64,000 nt of DNA from an uncultured Thermomicrobia bacterium. GTDB taxonomy: Bacteria; Chloroflexota; Chloroflexia; Thermomicrobiales; JALYUS01. This document shows positions 24,992 to 34,410 of this stretch, piece after piece. The notes under the pieces are model-generated. The model was given only the letters and a program-made list of their open reading frames with translations. It was not told the DNA's origin and ran no database searches. The stretch lies in assembly GCA_937968015.1 (NCBI GenBank), contig CALBSO010000015.1, forward strand, positions 1-64,000, given 5' to 3'. Positions within the stretch are counted from its first letter, which is position 1. Each line of letters begins with the position of its first letter. The translations under genes were made by a program, and so were the position numbers.

Positions 24992-26488
24992 ATGACCTAC
25001 CGCATCGCCATCGGTGAGTTCGCGCATGAGACGAATACGTTTTGCCCGGAACCGACGACCACCGGGCCGTTCCGGGAGTATCAGTGGTTCCTTGGGGATG
25101 AGATTGTCCGCGCGCACGGCGGCAACCGCACCTACGTGGGCGGGATGCTCGCGAAGGCAGCGGAATTGGACATCGAGGCGATACCGACCTTCACGGCGGT
25201 CGCCTATCCCTCCGGCACGATTACGCGGGCAGCGTACGACGAGATTACCGGCACGCTCCTCGGTGCGATCGCGCGCGCGATGCCGGTAGACGCCGTCTGC
25301 CTGGCGCTGCACGGCGCGGGGGTCGCGGAGGGGATTGACGACCTCGAAGGCGCGGTGCTCGCGGCGGTGCGGGAGCGCGTCGGGCCGGACGTGCCAATCG
25401 CCGCCTCGCTCGACTTGCACGGCAACATCACCCCGATGATGCTCGACCACGCGAACGGCCTCTTCGGGAACTGGCTCTACCCACATACGGACAGTTTCGA
25501 GCGCGGTGCGGAGGCGATGGCCTTCCTCGTTCGCGTGCTGCGGCGTGAGATCAGGCCCGTCATGCACCTTGAACAACTGCCGGTGATGATCCCGACGTGT
25601 AGCACGGACCTCGAACCGGGCAAGCGGCTCAATGCCCTCTGCCGCGCGTGGGAGCAGCGGCCCGGCATGATTGACTGCACGATCTTTCACGGCTTCGCGT
25701 ACACCGATGTACCCGCCGTCGGCATGTCCGTCCTGACGATCACCGATCACGACCCCACGCTGGCGGCGGAGGCAGGGAAAGCGATCGCGCAAGCTATCTG
25801 GGAGGCGCGCGAGGAGTACCGGCCGGAAATCCTCACCGCCGCACAGGCAATCAGTCGCGCGCTGGCTGTGCCGGAAGGCCCCGTGGTCATTAACGACACC
25901 TCGGACAACCCCGGTGGCGGCTCACCCGGTGACAGCACGCACCTCCTGCGTGCGATGCGCGAAGCCAACCTCGAAAACGCCTGCTACGCCTACATCTTCG
26001 ACCCCGAAACTGCCCGGCAGGCACACACGGCGGGTGTTGGGGCGACGGTTGACATGCGCCTCGGCGGCAAGACGGACGACCTGCACGGCGCGCCCATCGA
26101 GGCGAACGCATACGTGAAGTGCCTCACTGATGGCCGTTTCCGCCTGACGACGCCGATGGGGCGCGGCATGCTCACGGAAATCGGCCCGATGGCGCGCGTC
26201 CAGATCGGCGGGATAGATGTGCTCATCGGTTCTCGCCGCAGTCAGGTGCTCGACGACGAAATCTTCCTCTTGCACGGCATTGATGTGCGGCGGTACCGGA
26301 TCGTCGCCGTGAAGTCCAGCGCGCACTTCCGTGCCGGATATACGCATCTTGCCACGGCAATCATCGCGGCGGACGCGCCCGGCGCGACGACGCTCGATCT
26401 CTCCGGCTTCCCGTACCACCGCATCCGCCGGACGATCTGGCCGCTCGACGCCGCCGAGATGCGTGGCGAGTACGCGCAGTATCTTTAG
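24992..26488 (+). CDS. M81 family metallopeptidase (MlrC type), copy 1
   Basis: A 498-residue protein of the MlrC/DUF1485 family, whose founding member cleaves linearised microcystin. It has GEFAHETNTF near the start, SLDLHGNITPMMLDHAN with the Asp-x-His metal pair, YPHTDSFERG, NDTSDNPGGGSPGD and the C-terminal LRL/VVKSSAHFRAGY block. Most members are of unknown substrate and probably hydrolyse small peptides or amides in the cytosol. A second copy lies at 30857 on the other side of a peptide-uptake operon, which supports a peptidase role. Confidence 0.88.
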   Translation: MTYRIAIGEFAHETNTFCPEPTTTGPFREYQWFLGDEIVRAHGGNRTYVGGMLAKAAELDIEAIPTFTAVAYPSGTITRAAYDEITGTLLGAIARAMPVDAVCLALHGAGVAEGIDDLEGAVLAAVRERVGPDVPIAASLDLHGNITPMMLDHANGLFGNWLYPHTDSFERGAEAMAFLVRVLRREIRPVMHLEQLPVMIPTCSTDLEPGKRLNALCRAWEQRPGMIDCTIFHGFAYTDVPAVGMSVLTITDHDPTLAAEAGKAIAQAIWEAREEYRPEILTAAQAISRALAVPEGPVVINDTSDNPGGGSPGDSTHLLRAMREANLENACYAYIFDPETARQAHTAGVGATVDMRLGGKTDDLHGAPIEANAYVKCLTDGRFRLTTPMGRGMLTEIGPMARVQIGGIDVLIGSRRSQVLDDEIFLLHGIDVRRYRIVAVKSSAHFRAGYTHLATAIIAADAPGATTLDLSGFPYHRIRRTIWPLDAAEMRGEYAQYL

Positions 26489-26507
26489 GTAGCACAGGAG
26501 CATATTC

Positions 26508-26735
26508 GTGTGGATTGAATGGCGCATCCACTGGCGCGGAGACGAGGAGACGGTGCGCTGGGAGAATGGCGCCCTGACGAGCGACAACGGCGCGACGGCG
26601 GCATTCGCGCGTTTCGCCGTCAGCAACGCGCCGACGACGGGTCGCCCGCCTGAAGAGCGCCTGCGCGATCCGGCAACCGCCGCGCAGATGCTCGCGGAGT
26701 TCGCGGATGCGATCCGTGAGGTCCGGAACGGGTGA
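26508..26735 (+). CDS. Small hypothetical protein after M81 copy 1
   Basis: A 75-residue protein starting at GTG 26508 behind CAGGAG, 19 bp after the M81 gene. It contains MWIEWRIHWRG and a C-terminal helix (TAAQMLAEFADAIREVRNG). Codon use is like its neighbours and the frame has a ribosome site, so it is probably real, but I know no family. Confidence 0.5.
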   Translation: MWIEWRIHWRGDEETVRWENGALTSDNGATAAFARFAVSNAPTTGRPPEERLRDPATAAQMLAEFADAIREVRNG

Positions 26736-26805
26736 TGCCGCGGATACGGGACATCGCGCGCAAAACGGCGCGCCCGGCTCGGTGCATTTGCCATGTGGAT
26801 TCCGA

Positions 26806-26835
26806 TTGACACCCCTTGCCGTGCGACTCTATACT
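26806..26835 (+). promoter_or_regulatory. Strong sigma-A promoter of the peptide-uptake operon
   Basis: TTGACA (26806-26811), an 18-bp spacer and TATACT (26830-26835). The -35 box is perfect. Transcription would start near 26842 and give a leader of about 118 nt before the GTG start at 26960. The leader contains CGCTGAGATACC but no complete riboswitch fold that I can recognise. Confidence 0.75.
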
Positions 26836-26959
26836 GCGGTCAAGCCCGAAGGGGAATAGCACAGGGGGTTGCATCCTGTCGAACGCAGGGCGCTGAGATA
26901 CCGATGCGTCACCGTCGTTCCCGTTGTGTGGGGGTCGTTGTTGCTCAAGGAGGATCACC

Positions 26960-28804
26960 GTGTTGTACGACGCCAATCATCCGCTCGATCTGGCCGAGGC
27001 ATTGCGGAATGCGACGCCCGCGCAGCGGCGCGAGTTCTCACGCCGCGCCGCGCTCCTCGGTATGTCGGGTTCGGTCGTCGCCGCGCTGCTCGCCGCCTGC
27101 GGTGGCTCAACCGCCGCCCCGACGAACACCCCTGCGGGCGGGACGCAGGCGGCACCGACCAAGGGGACGATTCCGACGGTCGCCGTGAACCAGTCCACCG
27201 CGCCCGCCGCCAGCGGCGTCGCATCCACGGCGGGAACCGCCCCAGCAGCGAGCGCGGCCACGAGCGGCAGCCCGACGACCGCCGCCGCCTCGTCCGGCAA
27301 GAAGCCGAAGCGGGGCGGCACCTTCATCACGATGGGCCATCAGGATGTCCCGTATCTCAGCCCGGACGATGCGGGCCCGACCGTCTGGTACGTCCTCACC
27401 TACAATGTCCACGAGGCGCTCCTCAAGGTGGACGAGAATTTCAAACTCGTCCCCGTCCTGGCGGAGAGTTATCAGGTCTCATCGGACGGCAAGACGTGGA
27501 CGTTCAAACTGCGCAAGGGCGTCAAGTTCCATGACGGGATGCCGTTCACCTCGGCGGACGTTAAGTATTACTACGACTGGCTACGTGAGCCGAAGAACGC
27601 CGCGATCAATCAATCGAACTTCAACGACGTGGCGAGCGTCGAGGCGCCCGACCCTTCCACCATCATTGTTACCTTGTCACGGGTCTTTGTTCCCTTCGGG
27701 GCCCTGAGTGCGACGATCGGCATCCCGGCCAAGCATGTGCATGAGAAGGGCGGCGAGACGGCGTACAAGAAGGGGACACCGGTCGGCACCGGGCCGTACA
27801 AACTGATGGAACTCAAATTGGGGGATCACGTCACGCTGCAGGCATTCGACGATTATTGGGCCGGCCGGCCGTGGATCGACTTCTGGCGCGAGAACATCGT
27901 GCCGGAAACCTCCGTGCGCGCGATCGCCCTCCGCACCGGCGATGCGGATTCCTCCACCTGGCCGCTCGCGCCGGAGGACACGCTGAATTTCATCAAGGAC
28001 CCGAAGTTCCAGACCTATCGCGCGCCGGGCGTCGCGGTGAACCACTTCCCGCTCAACACCACGCGCCCGCTGCTCTCCGACAAGCGCGTGCGGCAGGCGA
28101 TGATGTACGCGATGGACCGCGACGCGATGGTGAAGGACCTCCTCAAGGGGCTCGCGGTCAAGGCGACCTCAAATCTCTCGCCCGCGCTCGAGTTCTACTA
28201 CGAGCCGAACGTCACGCAGTATCCGCGCGACCTCGACAAGGCGAAGGCGCTCCTCAAGGACGCGGGCTGGACGCCGGGGCCGGACGGCATCCTCGTCAAT
28301 GCGCAGGGGCAGAAGTTCTCCGTCGTCTGCATCGTCTTCAGTGGCGATTCGCTGCGGAAGAGCGAGGCGGAGATCGCGCAGCGCAACTTCAAAGAAGTCG
28401 GCATCGACATGCAACTGAAAGAGATGGAGACGACCGCCGCACTCAACGTCGAGCGGGCGGGAGACTACGATATCGGTTTGTTCAACTGGACCTATGGCGG
28501 GAGCGGTGGCGATCCGAACGCGCAGGCACTCTACAAGGGCAACACGAACGCCTGGTCGCGTTGGGACAATCCGGACGCTCAGAAGTTGCTCGAGGCCGGC
28601 GCGGCGGAACTCGATTCAGAGAAACGCAAGAAGATTTACAGCGACCTGCAGAAACTCGTCGCGCAAGAGGTCCCCTTCCTCTACGTGATGTACTGGGAGA
28701 CGATCCTCTTCTTCAACAAGCGGATCAAGGGCATGCCGGACAAGGCGACCAACCCCTACTGGCTCTACCAGGACTTCGCCAAGTACTGGATCGAGGAAGC
28801 GTAG
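26960..28804 (+). CDS. Peptide/nickel-type ABC transporter substrate-binding lipoprotein (family 5)
   Basis: A 614-residue lipoprotein of the DppA/OppA family. RRAALLGMSGSVVAALLAAC has twin arginines and a lipobox ending at Cys, so it is probably anchored on the outer face of the membrane, perhaps via Tat. A Thr/Ala/Pro-rich linker of about 75 residues precedes the binding domain, which has LAESYQVSSDGKTWTFKLRKGVKFHDG, VGTGPYKL and the conserved VRQAMMYAMDR. Start is GTG 26960 after AAGGAGG; the upstream ATG is rejected. It is the first gene of an uptake operon with two permeases. Confidence 0.93.
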   Translation: MLYDANHPLDLAEALRNATPAQRREFSRRAALLGMSGSVVAALLAACGGSTAAPTNTPAGGTQAAPTKGTIPTVAVNQSTAPAASGVASTAGTAPAASAATSGSPTTAAASSGKKPKRGGTFITMGHQDVPYLSPDDAGPTVWYVLTYNVHEALLKVDENFKLVPVLAESYQVSSDGKTWTFKLRKGVKFHDGMPFTSADVKYYYDWLREPKNAAINQSNFNDVASVEAPDPSTIIVTLSRVFVPFGALSATIGIPAKHVHEKGGETAYKKGTPVGTGPYKLMELKLGDHVTLQAFDDYWAGRPWIDFWRENIVPETSVRAIALRTGDADSSTWPLAPEDTLNFIKDPKFQTYRAPGVAVNHFPLNTTRPLLSDKRVRQAMMYAMDRDAMVKDLLKGLAVKATSNLSPALEFYYEPNVTQYPRDLDKAKALLKDAGWTPGPDGILVNAQGQKFSVVCIVFSGDSLRKSEAEIAQRNFKEVGIDMQLKEMETTAALNVERAGDYDIGLFNWTYGGSGGDPNAQALYKGNTNAWSRWDNPDAQKLLEAGAAELDSEKRKKIYSDLQKLVAQEVPFLYVMYWETILFFNKRIKGMPDKATNPYWLYQDFAKYWIEEA

Positions 28805-28841
28805 GACGAGTGCGAGGCGCTGCGTACTGAGTGGATTTCTC

Positions 28842-28867
28842 CCCCTCTCCATTGCGATGGAGAGGGG
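28842..28867. repeat. CCCCTCTCCAT/ATGGAGAGGGG hairpin
   Basis: An 11-bp perfect stem with a TGCG tetraloop between the binding-protein and first permease genes. It may stabilise the upstream mRNA so that the binding protein is made in excess, as in many ABC operons. The same sequence type is the hairpin at 11819. Confidence 0.75.
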
Positions 28868-28887
28868 CCGGGGGTGAGGTTTTCCCA

Positions 28888-29814
28888 ATGACCCGCTATG
28901 TCATCCTGCGCGTGCTGCAGGGGATTGTCGTCATCTGGATCGTGACGCTGATGGTCTTCATGATCCTCCATCTCACGCCCGGCGACCCGGTGGACCTGAT
29001 CGTCGGCGAGGCGAACATGACGACCGAGCAGCGCGAGCAGATCAGGCACTTCTGGGGTTTGGATAAGCCAATATACGTGCAGTACTTCACCTGGTTGAAC
29101 AATGTCCTGCACGGGAACTTCGGCGAGTCCGTCAGCTTCGGCGGGCGGCCTGTCACCGATCTCCTGCGCGCCGCCGCACCGAACACGCTCAAACTCAACG
29201 GTCTCGCGCTCTTCTTCTCACTCGTTGTCGCCCTCCCGGTCGGCGTTTTCGCCGCGGTCAAGCGGTATACGCTCTTCGACGGGACGGCGACGGTCTTCTC
29301 GACGCTGGGTATCTCGATCCCGAACTTCTGGCTCGGGCTGGTCCTCATCATCCTCTTCTCGCTCAAACTCGGCTGGCTACCTCCCTTCGGCAGCAACGGC
29401 TGGAAAGCGTACATCCTGCCCGTTTTTGTCCTCGCGACGGAGCAGATGGCGCTGATCGCGCGGCTGACCCGCGCGACGACGCTCGAAGTGATGAATCAGG
29501 AGTACGTCGCGACGGCGCGGGCAAAGGGGCTGACGGAGCGCGTCGTGATGATGCGGCACATCGTCCGCAATGCCCTCTTACCGATCATCACCGTCATCGG
29601 TTTCCGGGTCGGCGTGCTCCTCAGCGGCACGATCGTGATCGAGACGGTCTTCGCATGGCCCGGGATCGGGCGGCTCCTCTTTCAGGCGATCAGCCGGCGC
29701 GACTATCTTGTTGTCCAGTCCATCGTCACGATTGGCGCCGCAGTGGTCATCCTGGCGACGCTCCTGACCGACATCATTTATGCCTACGTGGATCCTCGGA
29801 TCCGGTATCGTTAG
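28888..29814 (+). CDS. ABC transporter permease, DppB family
   Basis: A 308-residue inner-membrane permease with six hydrophobic segments. The N-terminal YVILRVLQGIVVIWIVTLMVFMILHLTPGDP and the coupling-helix motif YVATARAKGLTERVVMMRHIVRNALLP (EAA loop) are diagnostic. The start is ATG 28888; the longer frame would translate the preceding hairpin. It forms the channel with the DppC-type protein encoded 15 bp downstream. Confidence 0.94.
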   Translation: MTRYVILRVLQGIVVIWIVTLMVFMILHLTPGDPVDLIVGEANMTTEQREQIRHFWGLDKPIYVQYFTWLNNVLHGNFGESVSFGGRPVTDLLRAAAPNTLKLNGLALFFSLVVALPVGVFAAVKRYTLFDGTATVFSTLGISIPNFWLGLVLIILFSLKLGWLPPFGSNGWKAYILPVFVLATEQMALIARLTRATTLEVMNQEYVATARAKGLTERVVMMRHIVRNALLPIITVIGFRVGVLLSGTIVIETVFAWPGIGRLLFQAISRRDYLVVQSIVTIGAAVVILATLLTDIIYAYVDPRIRYR

Positions 29815-29829
29815 CCGGAGGAGGATACG

Positions 29830-30732
29830 TTGTCGAGCGAATTCGTCGCCCCGCCCCAGACTCTCGCCCCGGTGCAGGCGGCCTTCCGGCGGCAGAATGA
29901 ATGGCGGCGCGCGTGGCGGCGGTTCCTCCGCTTCAAGCCGGCCGTTGCCGGCCTCGTGCTGATCGCGTTTATCGCGCTGCTGGCGATCTTCGCGCCGCTC
30001 GTCTCGCCGTACGATCCCTACGCCATTGATACGACGACGCGGGGCGCGGCGCCGTCGCTCGCTCATCCCTTCGGCATTGATGAGGTGGGGCGCGATATGC
30101 TGAGCCGCGCCATCTACGGCTCGCGCGTGGCGATGCTCGTCGGCCTCTCCGCGACGGGCATCTCGCTCATCATTGGCGTGCTCATCGGGGCGACGGCGGG
30201 CTACTTCGGCGGCTTCGTGGACGCGCTCCTGTCGCGCATCGTGGATGCACTAATCGCCTTCCCGCTCCTCGTGCTCCTGATCGCGATGGCCGCCGCGCTC
30301 GGACCGAGCCTGCGCAACGTCATCATCATCATCGGCGTGACCGTCTGGGGGCAGTACGCGCGCGTCGTGCGGGCGGAGGTGCTCAGTCTGCGCGAGCGGG
30401 AGTTTGTCACCGCCGCGCGGACCGTCGGCGCGACGGATGGCCGCATCATTGTCCGGCACATCATCCCGAACGTGCTTGGCCCGATCATCGTGCTCGCGAG
30501 TCTCTCGGTGGCGGGCATCATCTTGTTGGAAGCGGCGCTCAGTTTCCTCGGCTTGGGGGTGCAGCCACCGACGCCCTCCTGGGGTTCGATGCTCTCGGCG
30601 GGGCGTACCTACATCCTCACCTACCCACACATCGCGCTCTTCCCCGGCCTGGCGATCGTGGTGACGGTGCTCGGCTTCAACCTGCTCGGTGACGGCCTGC
30701 GGGACGCGCTGGACCCCAGAGGAAATCGGTAG
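29830..30732 (+). CDS. ABC transporter permease, DppC family
   Basis: A 300-residue permease that starts at TTG 29830 behind GGAGGAGG. It has the DppC N-terminal segment, the HPFGIDEVGRDMLSRAIYGSR motif, and the EAA loop FVTAARTVGATDGRIIVRHIIPN. It partners the preceding DppB-type protein. No DppD/DppF ATPase gene follows; the next genes are an M81 peptidase and a CapA-like protein, so the ATPase must come from elsewhere in the genome. Confidence 0.94.
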   Translation: MSSEFVAPPQTLAPVQAAFRRQNEWRRAWRRFLRFKPAVAGLVLIAFIALLAIFAPLVSPYDPYAIDTTTRGAAPSLAHPFGIDEVGRDMLSRAIYGSRVAMLVGLSATGISLIIGVLIGATAGYFGGFVDALLSRIVDALIAFPLLVLLIAMAAALGPSLRNVIIIIGVTVWGQYARVVRAEVLSLREREFVTAARTVGATDGRIIVRHIIPNVLGPIIVLASLSVAGIILLEAALSFLGLGVQPPTPSWGSMLSAGRTYILTYPHIALFPGLAIVVTVLGFNLLGDGLRDALDPRGNR

Positions 30733-30856
30733 CAGGCGGCGCGTCGGGCAGCAAAGATGGTAGGCGTCGGCGGTATTGGATTGTAGTCATCGGGCGGATG
30801 AGCGGTTTGCAGGGGCGCGTTCTCGCGCTGCCCGCTGCCCGCTCGGAGGAACGACG

Positions 30857-32344
30857 ATGCGCATTGCAATCGGCGGGGTCTCGCATGAGACGAACACCTT
30901 TTCGAACATCCGGACGACCCTCGACCTCTTCCAGCAATGCGAAGGGCAGGCGATCCTCGATGCCTTCACTGGCACGAAGAGTAGCCTCGGCGGCTTCATT
31001 GATGTCGCCGCGCGGGAGAAGTTTACCATTGTCCCGACGTTCTTCGGCCGCGCGACGCCCTCCGGCACCGTCGCGGCAGACGCGATCGAGACGATGGAGC
31101 GGCGCATCCTCGACGGGATCGCCGCAGCCCGGGGGGATGGCGAACTCGACGGCGTGCTGCTCGCGCTGCACGGTGCGATGGTCACGGAAGTGGATGACGA
31201 CGGTGAGGGGCACCTCCTGCACCGCGTGCGGGCGCTCGTCGGACCGGATGTGCCAGTGGTCGCGACGCTCGATTGGCACTGCTACATCAGCGAGACGATG
31301 GTGAACGACGCCGATGCTCTTGTCACCTACGATACCTATCCGCATGTAGATACCTGGGAGCGGGCGGTCGAGGCGGGCGAAATCCTCATGCGGATAGTGC
31401 GGCACGGCCTGAAACCGACCGCCGCGCGTTCCCACCCGCCAATGCTCATTTTCGGCCCGAAGACGTACAGCGAGCAGCCGCCGATGCAAACGATGGTACG
31501 AAAGGCGCACGCGATCGAGCGCGATTCGCGCGTCGTCACGGTGACGGTCGCGCCCGGCTTCCCCTACAGCGACATTCCCGGCGCCGGGCAGTATTTCTAT
31601 GTGGTCACAGACAACGACCCCGCGCTGGCCCGGCAGTATGCCGATGAACTGGCGATGTTTATGTGGAATATGCGCCGCGAATTCGCCCCTGATCTCGCCA
31701 CGCCGGAGGCGGCGGTACGCCGCGCGATGGCCGCGCCGAAGGGGCCTGTCGTGCTCTCCGATCAGGGCGACAATCCGGGCGGCGGTACGCCCTGCGACGG
31801 CACGCTGCTGCTCGGGCCGCTCCTGGCGGCGGGCGCGAAAAACGCCGCCGTCGCGGTGATCGCTGACCCGGAAGCCGCCGCGCAGGCGATCGCGGCGGGC
31901 ATCGGTGCGCGGATCACCCTCACCATCGGCGGCAAGCGAGACAATCTGCACGGCGCGCCACTGACAGTGACGGGTGTGGTGCGCAACATCACGGACGGCA
32001 TCTATCGTAACAAGGGGCCGATGGGCACCGGCGTCCAGATGGATATGGGGCCAACGGCAGTCTTCGATGTGGATGGCGTGGAAATCCTGCTGACGACGAA
32101 GCGGACCCAGCCGACCGATCTGGAGATTTTCCGCTCGCAGGGGATCGAGCCGACCGAGAAGCAGATCGTGATGGTGAAGTCCAATGTCCACTTCCGCGCC
32201 GCCTTCATGCCGATCGCCGCGGAAATCATTGACGTGGATACGCCGGGTCTGACGACGAACCACCTCGATCAGATCCCATACCGGCGGCTCCAACACCCGA
32301 TCTTTCCCTTCGATGAGGTTGAGTGGGATGGAGAAAGCCAGTAG
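30857..32344 (+). CDS. M81 family metallopeptidase (MlrC type), copy 2
   Basis: A 495-residue paralogue of the protein at 24992. It has GGVSHETNTFSNI, TLDWHCYISETMV with Trp in the DxH motif in place of the usual Leu, YDTYPHVDTWER, SDQGDNPGGGTPCDG and VKSNVHFRAAF. Start is ATG 30857 after GGAGGAACG. The two copies have diverged, so they may act on different substrates taken up by the transporter between them. Length is standard for the family. Confidence 0.88.
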   Translation: MRIAIGGVSHETNTFSNIRTTLDLFQQCEGQAILDAFTGTKSSLGGFIDVAAREKFTIVPTFFGRATPSGTVAADAIETMERRILDGIAAARGDGELDGVLLALHGAMVTEVDDDGEGHLLHRVRALVGPDVPVVATLDWHCYISETMVNDADALVTYDTYPHVDTWERAVEAGEILMRIVRHGLKPTAARSHPPMLIFGPKTYSEQPPMQTMVRKAHAIERDSRVVTVTVAPGFPYSDIPGAGQYFYVVTDNDPALARQYADELAMFMWNMRREFAPDLATPEAAVRRAMAAPKGPVVLSDQGDNPGGGTPCDGTLLLGPLLAAGAKNAAVAVIADPEAAAQAIAAGIGARITLTIGGKRDNLHGAPLTVTGVVRNITDGIYRNKGPMGTGVQMDMGPTAVFDVDGVEILLTTKRTQPTDLEIFRSQGIEPTEKQIVMVKSNVHFRAAFMPIAAEIIDVDTPGLTTNHLDQIPYRRLQHPIFPFDEVEWDGESQ

Positions 32345-32399
32345 CCGATAGTCGGTGGGAAAATCCGGGTCACTGGTGACCGCCAATCAGGGAGGATAT

Positions 32400-33731
32400 A
32401 TGGCGAAGCGAATGCGACTGACAGCAACCGGCGATGCGCTCATTACCCGTCGGATGCCGCTCTACGACGATCCTGCGTTTATCGGGATGGTCGAGTTGAT
32501 CCGTGCATGTGATGTGGCATTCACGAACACGGAGGTAACGCTGTCGCGCTTCCGTGGCTGGCCGGTCGTCGAGAGCGGCGGGATGGCACTCTCGGTTGAT
32601 CCACGCTGTGCCGATGATCTCCGCCAACTCGGGTTCAATTGCACGGCCTTCGCCAATAATCACACCCTCAATTATGGCGAGGAAGGCGTGCTGCACACGC
32701 TCGATGCCTTACGCGACGCCGACCTCGTCTGCGCCGGGGCAGGGGCCAACCTCGGCGAGGCACGCCTGCCTGCGTATATCGAAACTCCCAATGGGCGCGT
32801 GGGGTTGATCGGTTGCGCGTCGTCGTTCGCGAAGGGACAGAGCGCGGGCGATCAGTCGGCCATCCTGCCCGGCCGCCCTGGCCTCAACCCGCTCCGGGTG
32901 AAGCGCACAATCATGGTGGATACACAAGCGCTGCGTGAGATCAAGCGAATCGCGGAGGAGACGGGGCTGGAGGCGCAGCGCCAGTTCGGTGAATGGATGA
33001 ACTTCTATCCGCCCACGACGAAGGAGGGGGAGTACTCCTTCCTCAATCAGGCATACGGGATCACCGATGGCGCGATGCATCTCCGCAGTGAGCCGCACGA
33101 GGGCGATCTCGCGGAGATTGCGCGCTGGACAGCGGAAGCGAAGCGGCAGGCCGGGTTCGCAATGGTCTCGATCCACGCGCACGAGCAGGGCCGGGAGCGC
33201 TGGCTGCCGGCGGATTTCCTGCCCGCCTTCGCCCATGCGGTGATAGACGTCGGCGCGGATATCGTCGTCGGTCACGGGCCGCATCTCCTGCGCGGGCTGG
33301 AGTTCTACAAGGGGAAGCCGATCTTCTACTCGCTCGGCAACTTCATCTTCCAGTACGAGACGCTGGAGCGGTTCGCGGCGGACGACTACGACACGATGAA
33401 GCGCGACCTGGCCTGGACGCCGGGGCAGGTGACAGCGGACATCCATCAGAACCTCGAACGCTCCTTCCCGGCGGATGATCGCTACTGGGAGACGGTGCTG
33501 CCGATCTGCGAGTTCGAGGGCGACTGTGTCCGCGAAATCACCCTGTACCCGCTTACGCTCGGTTTCAAACAGCCGGTCTGGGAGCGCGGCATCCCGCGCC
33601 GCTCCTCCGGCGCGCAGGCGGCGCAGACACTCCGCCGTTTCGCCGAACTCTCCAAGCCCTTCGGCACACAGATCGAGATTGCCGATGGCATCGGGCGTGT
33701 ACGCATCCCGGAAGACGAGACGCAGATTTGA
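32400..33731 (+). CDS. CapA family metallophosphatase-like protein
   Basis: A 443-residue protein of the CapA/PgsA fold. It carries RLTATGDALITRR, FTNTEVTLS, ANNHTLNYG, SIHAHEQG, VGHGPHLLRG and YSLGNFIF, the usual metal-site and core motifs. Family members take part in poly-gamma-glutamate surface polymer synthesis, but many act as uncharacterised hydrolases. No membrane anchor is seen here, unlike PgsA, so a cytosolic hydrolase is more likely. Start is ATG 32400 after GGGAGG. It closes the M81/ABC gene group. Confidence 0.83.
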   Translation: MAKRMRLTATGDALITRRMPLYDDPAFIGMVELIRACDVAFTNTEVTLSRFRGWPVVESGGMALSVDPRCADDLRQLGFNCTAFANNHTLNYGEEGVLHTLDALRDADLVCAGAGANLGEARLPAYIETPNGRVGLIGCASSFAKGQSAGDQSAILPGRPGLNPLRVKRTIMVDTQALREIKRIAEETGLEAQRQFGEWMNFYPPTTKEGEYSFLNQAYGITDGAMHLRSEPHEGDLAEIARWTAEAKRQAGFAMVSIHAHEQGRERWLPADFLPAFAHAVIDVGADIVVGHGPHLLRGLEFYKGKPIFYSLGNFIFQYETLERFAADDYDTMKRDLAWTPGQVTADIHQNLERSFPADDRYWETVLPICEFEGDCVREITLYPLTLGFKQPVWERGIPRRSSGAQAAQTLRRFAELSKPFGTQIEIADGIGRVRIPEDETQI

Positions 33732-33835
33732 CATCATGGCGGAGGCAAATCCATACTTTCAGTGCGCCGGTGCAGGCGTGGGTGGCTCGCGGATCGCCCC
33801 TCCATAGCACGCTCCATACGGATATCGCGTATTCT

Positions 33836-34300
33836 ATGTACGAAGAGATGGACGAGTACAACGACGAGGCCGAATCTCCACTACTTCGCACGAAGCATCG
33901 CGCGCGCCGCTCGGAGCGCGTTGCGGCGCGAGAAGCCCGCGATGTACCACGGGACGCGACCAGGCACGGCCCGACGCGCGCGGTGCGCGAGGGGCGCGAA
34001 TTCTTCAAGTGCGTCCATTGCCGCGCCTTCATCGGGCCAACGATCAGCGGCGGCAAGCACCGCAATCACTGTCCGCTCTGCCTCTATTCCCGCCATGTGG
34101 ACGGCGGGCGGCCCGGCGACCGCGCGAGCGACTGCGGCGCGAAGATGGCCCCCATCGCGCGCTTCACGCGGCCCAATGGCGAGCCGATGGTCGTTCATCG
34201 CTGCCTCGGCTGCGGCTTCGAGCGCAATAACCGCCTCGCCGCCGACGACAATATGCTCCTCTTCGAGGAGTTGCCCGCGGCAGCAATGAGCACCGAGTAA
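33836..34300 (+). CDS. RNHCP domain zinc-binding protein
   Basis: A 154-residue protein with the RNHCP zinc-binding domain in its second half: FKCVHCRAFI, HRNHCPLCLYS, CGAKM and HRCLGCGFERNNR supply the metal-binding cysteines and histidines. The family is small and of unknown function. The first ~55 residues are acidic then basic and probably disordered. The start is uncertain; ATG 33836 is the best choice, with no strong ribosome site. The last residues (AMSTE) are encoded by the start of a repeat block. Confidence 0.75.
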   Translation: MYEEMDEYNDEAESPLLRTKHRARRSERVAAREARDVPRDATRHGPTRAVREGREFFKCVHCRAFIGPTISGGKHRNHCPLCLYSRHVDGGRPGDRASDCGAKMAPIARFTRPNGEPMVVHRCLGCGFERNNRLAADDNMLLFEELPAAAMSTE

Positions 34301-34400
34301 CTGGCCAGTGCGATACTCGGCGCCCGGCCCTCTTCTCATGCTCAGTTCTCGATCGTGACCACTCATTGCTCGTTACTCGCTACTCGCTACTCGTTACTTC
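34282..34400. repeat. Heptad repeat block between RNHCP and M20 genes
   Basis: AGCAATGAG at 34282-34290, within the end of the RNHCP gene, is inverted at 34362-34370. The right side continues as CTCGTTACTCGCTACTCGC and further heptads to 34399, ending in TTACTTC as at 51380. The 110-bp gap holds nothing else that I can see. Confidence 0.75.
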
Positions 34401-34410
34401 GGAGGTGGGA

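Noticed and set aside
26842..26959. TPP riboswitch before the peptide-uptake operon (CGCTGAGATACC)
   Set aside because: Only the CTGAGA piece matches; the second conserved TPP segment and the closing helices are absent.
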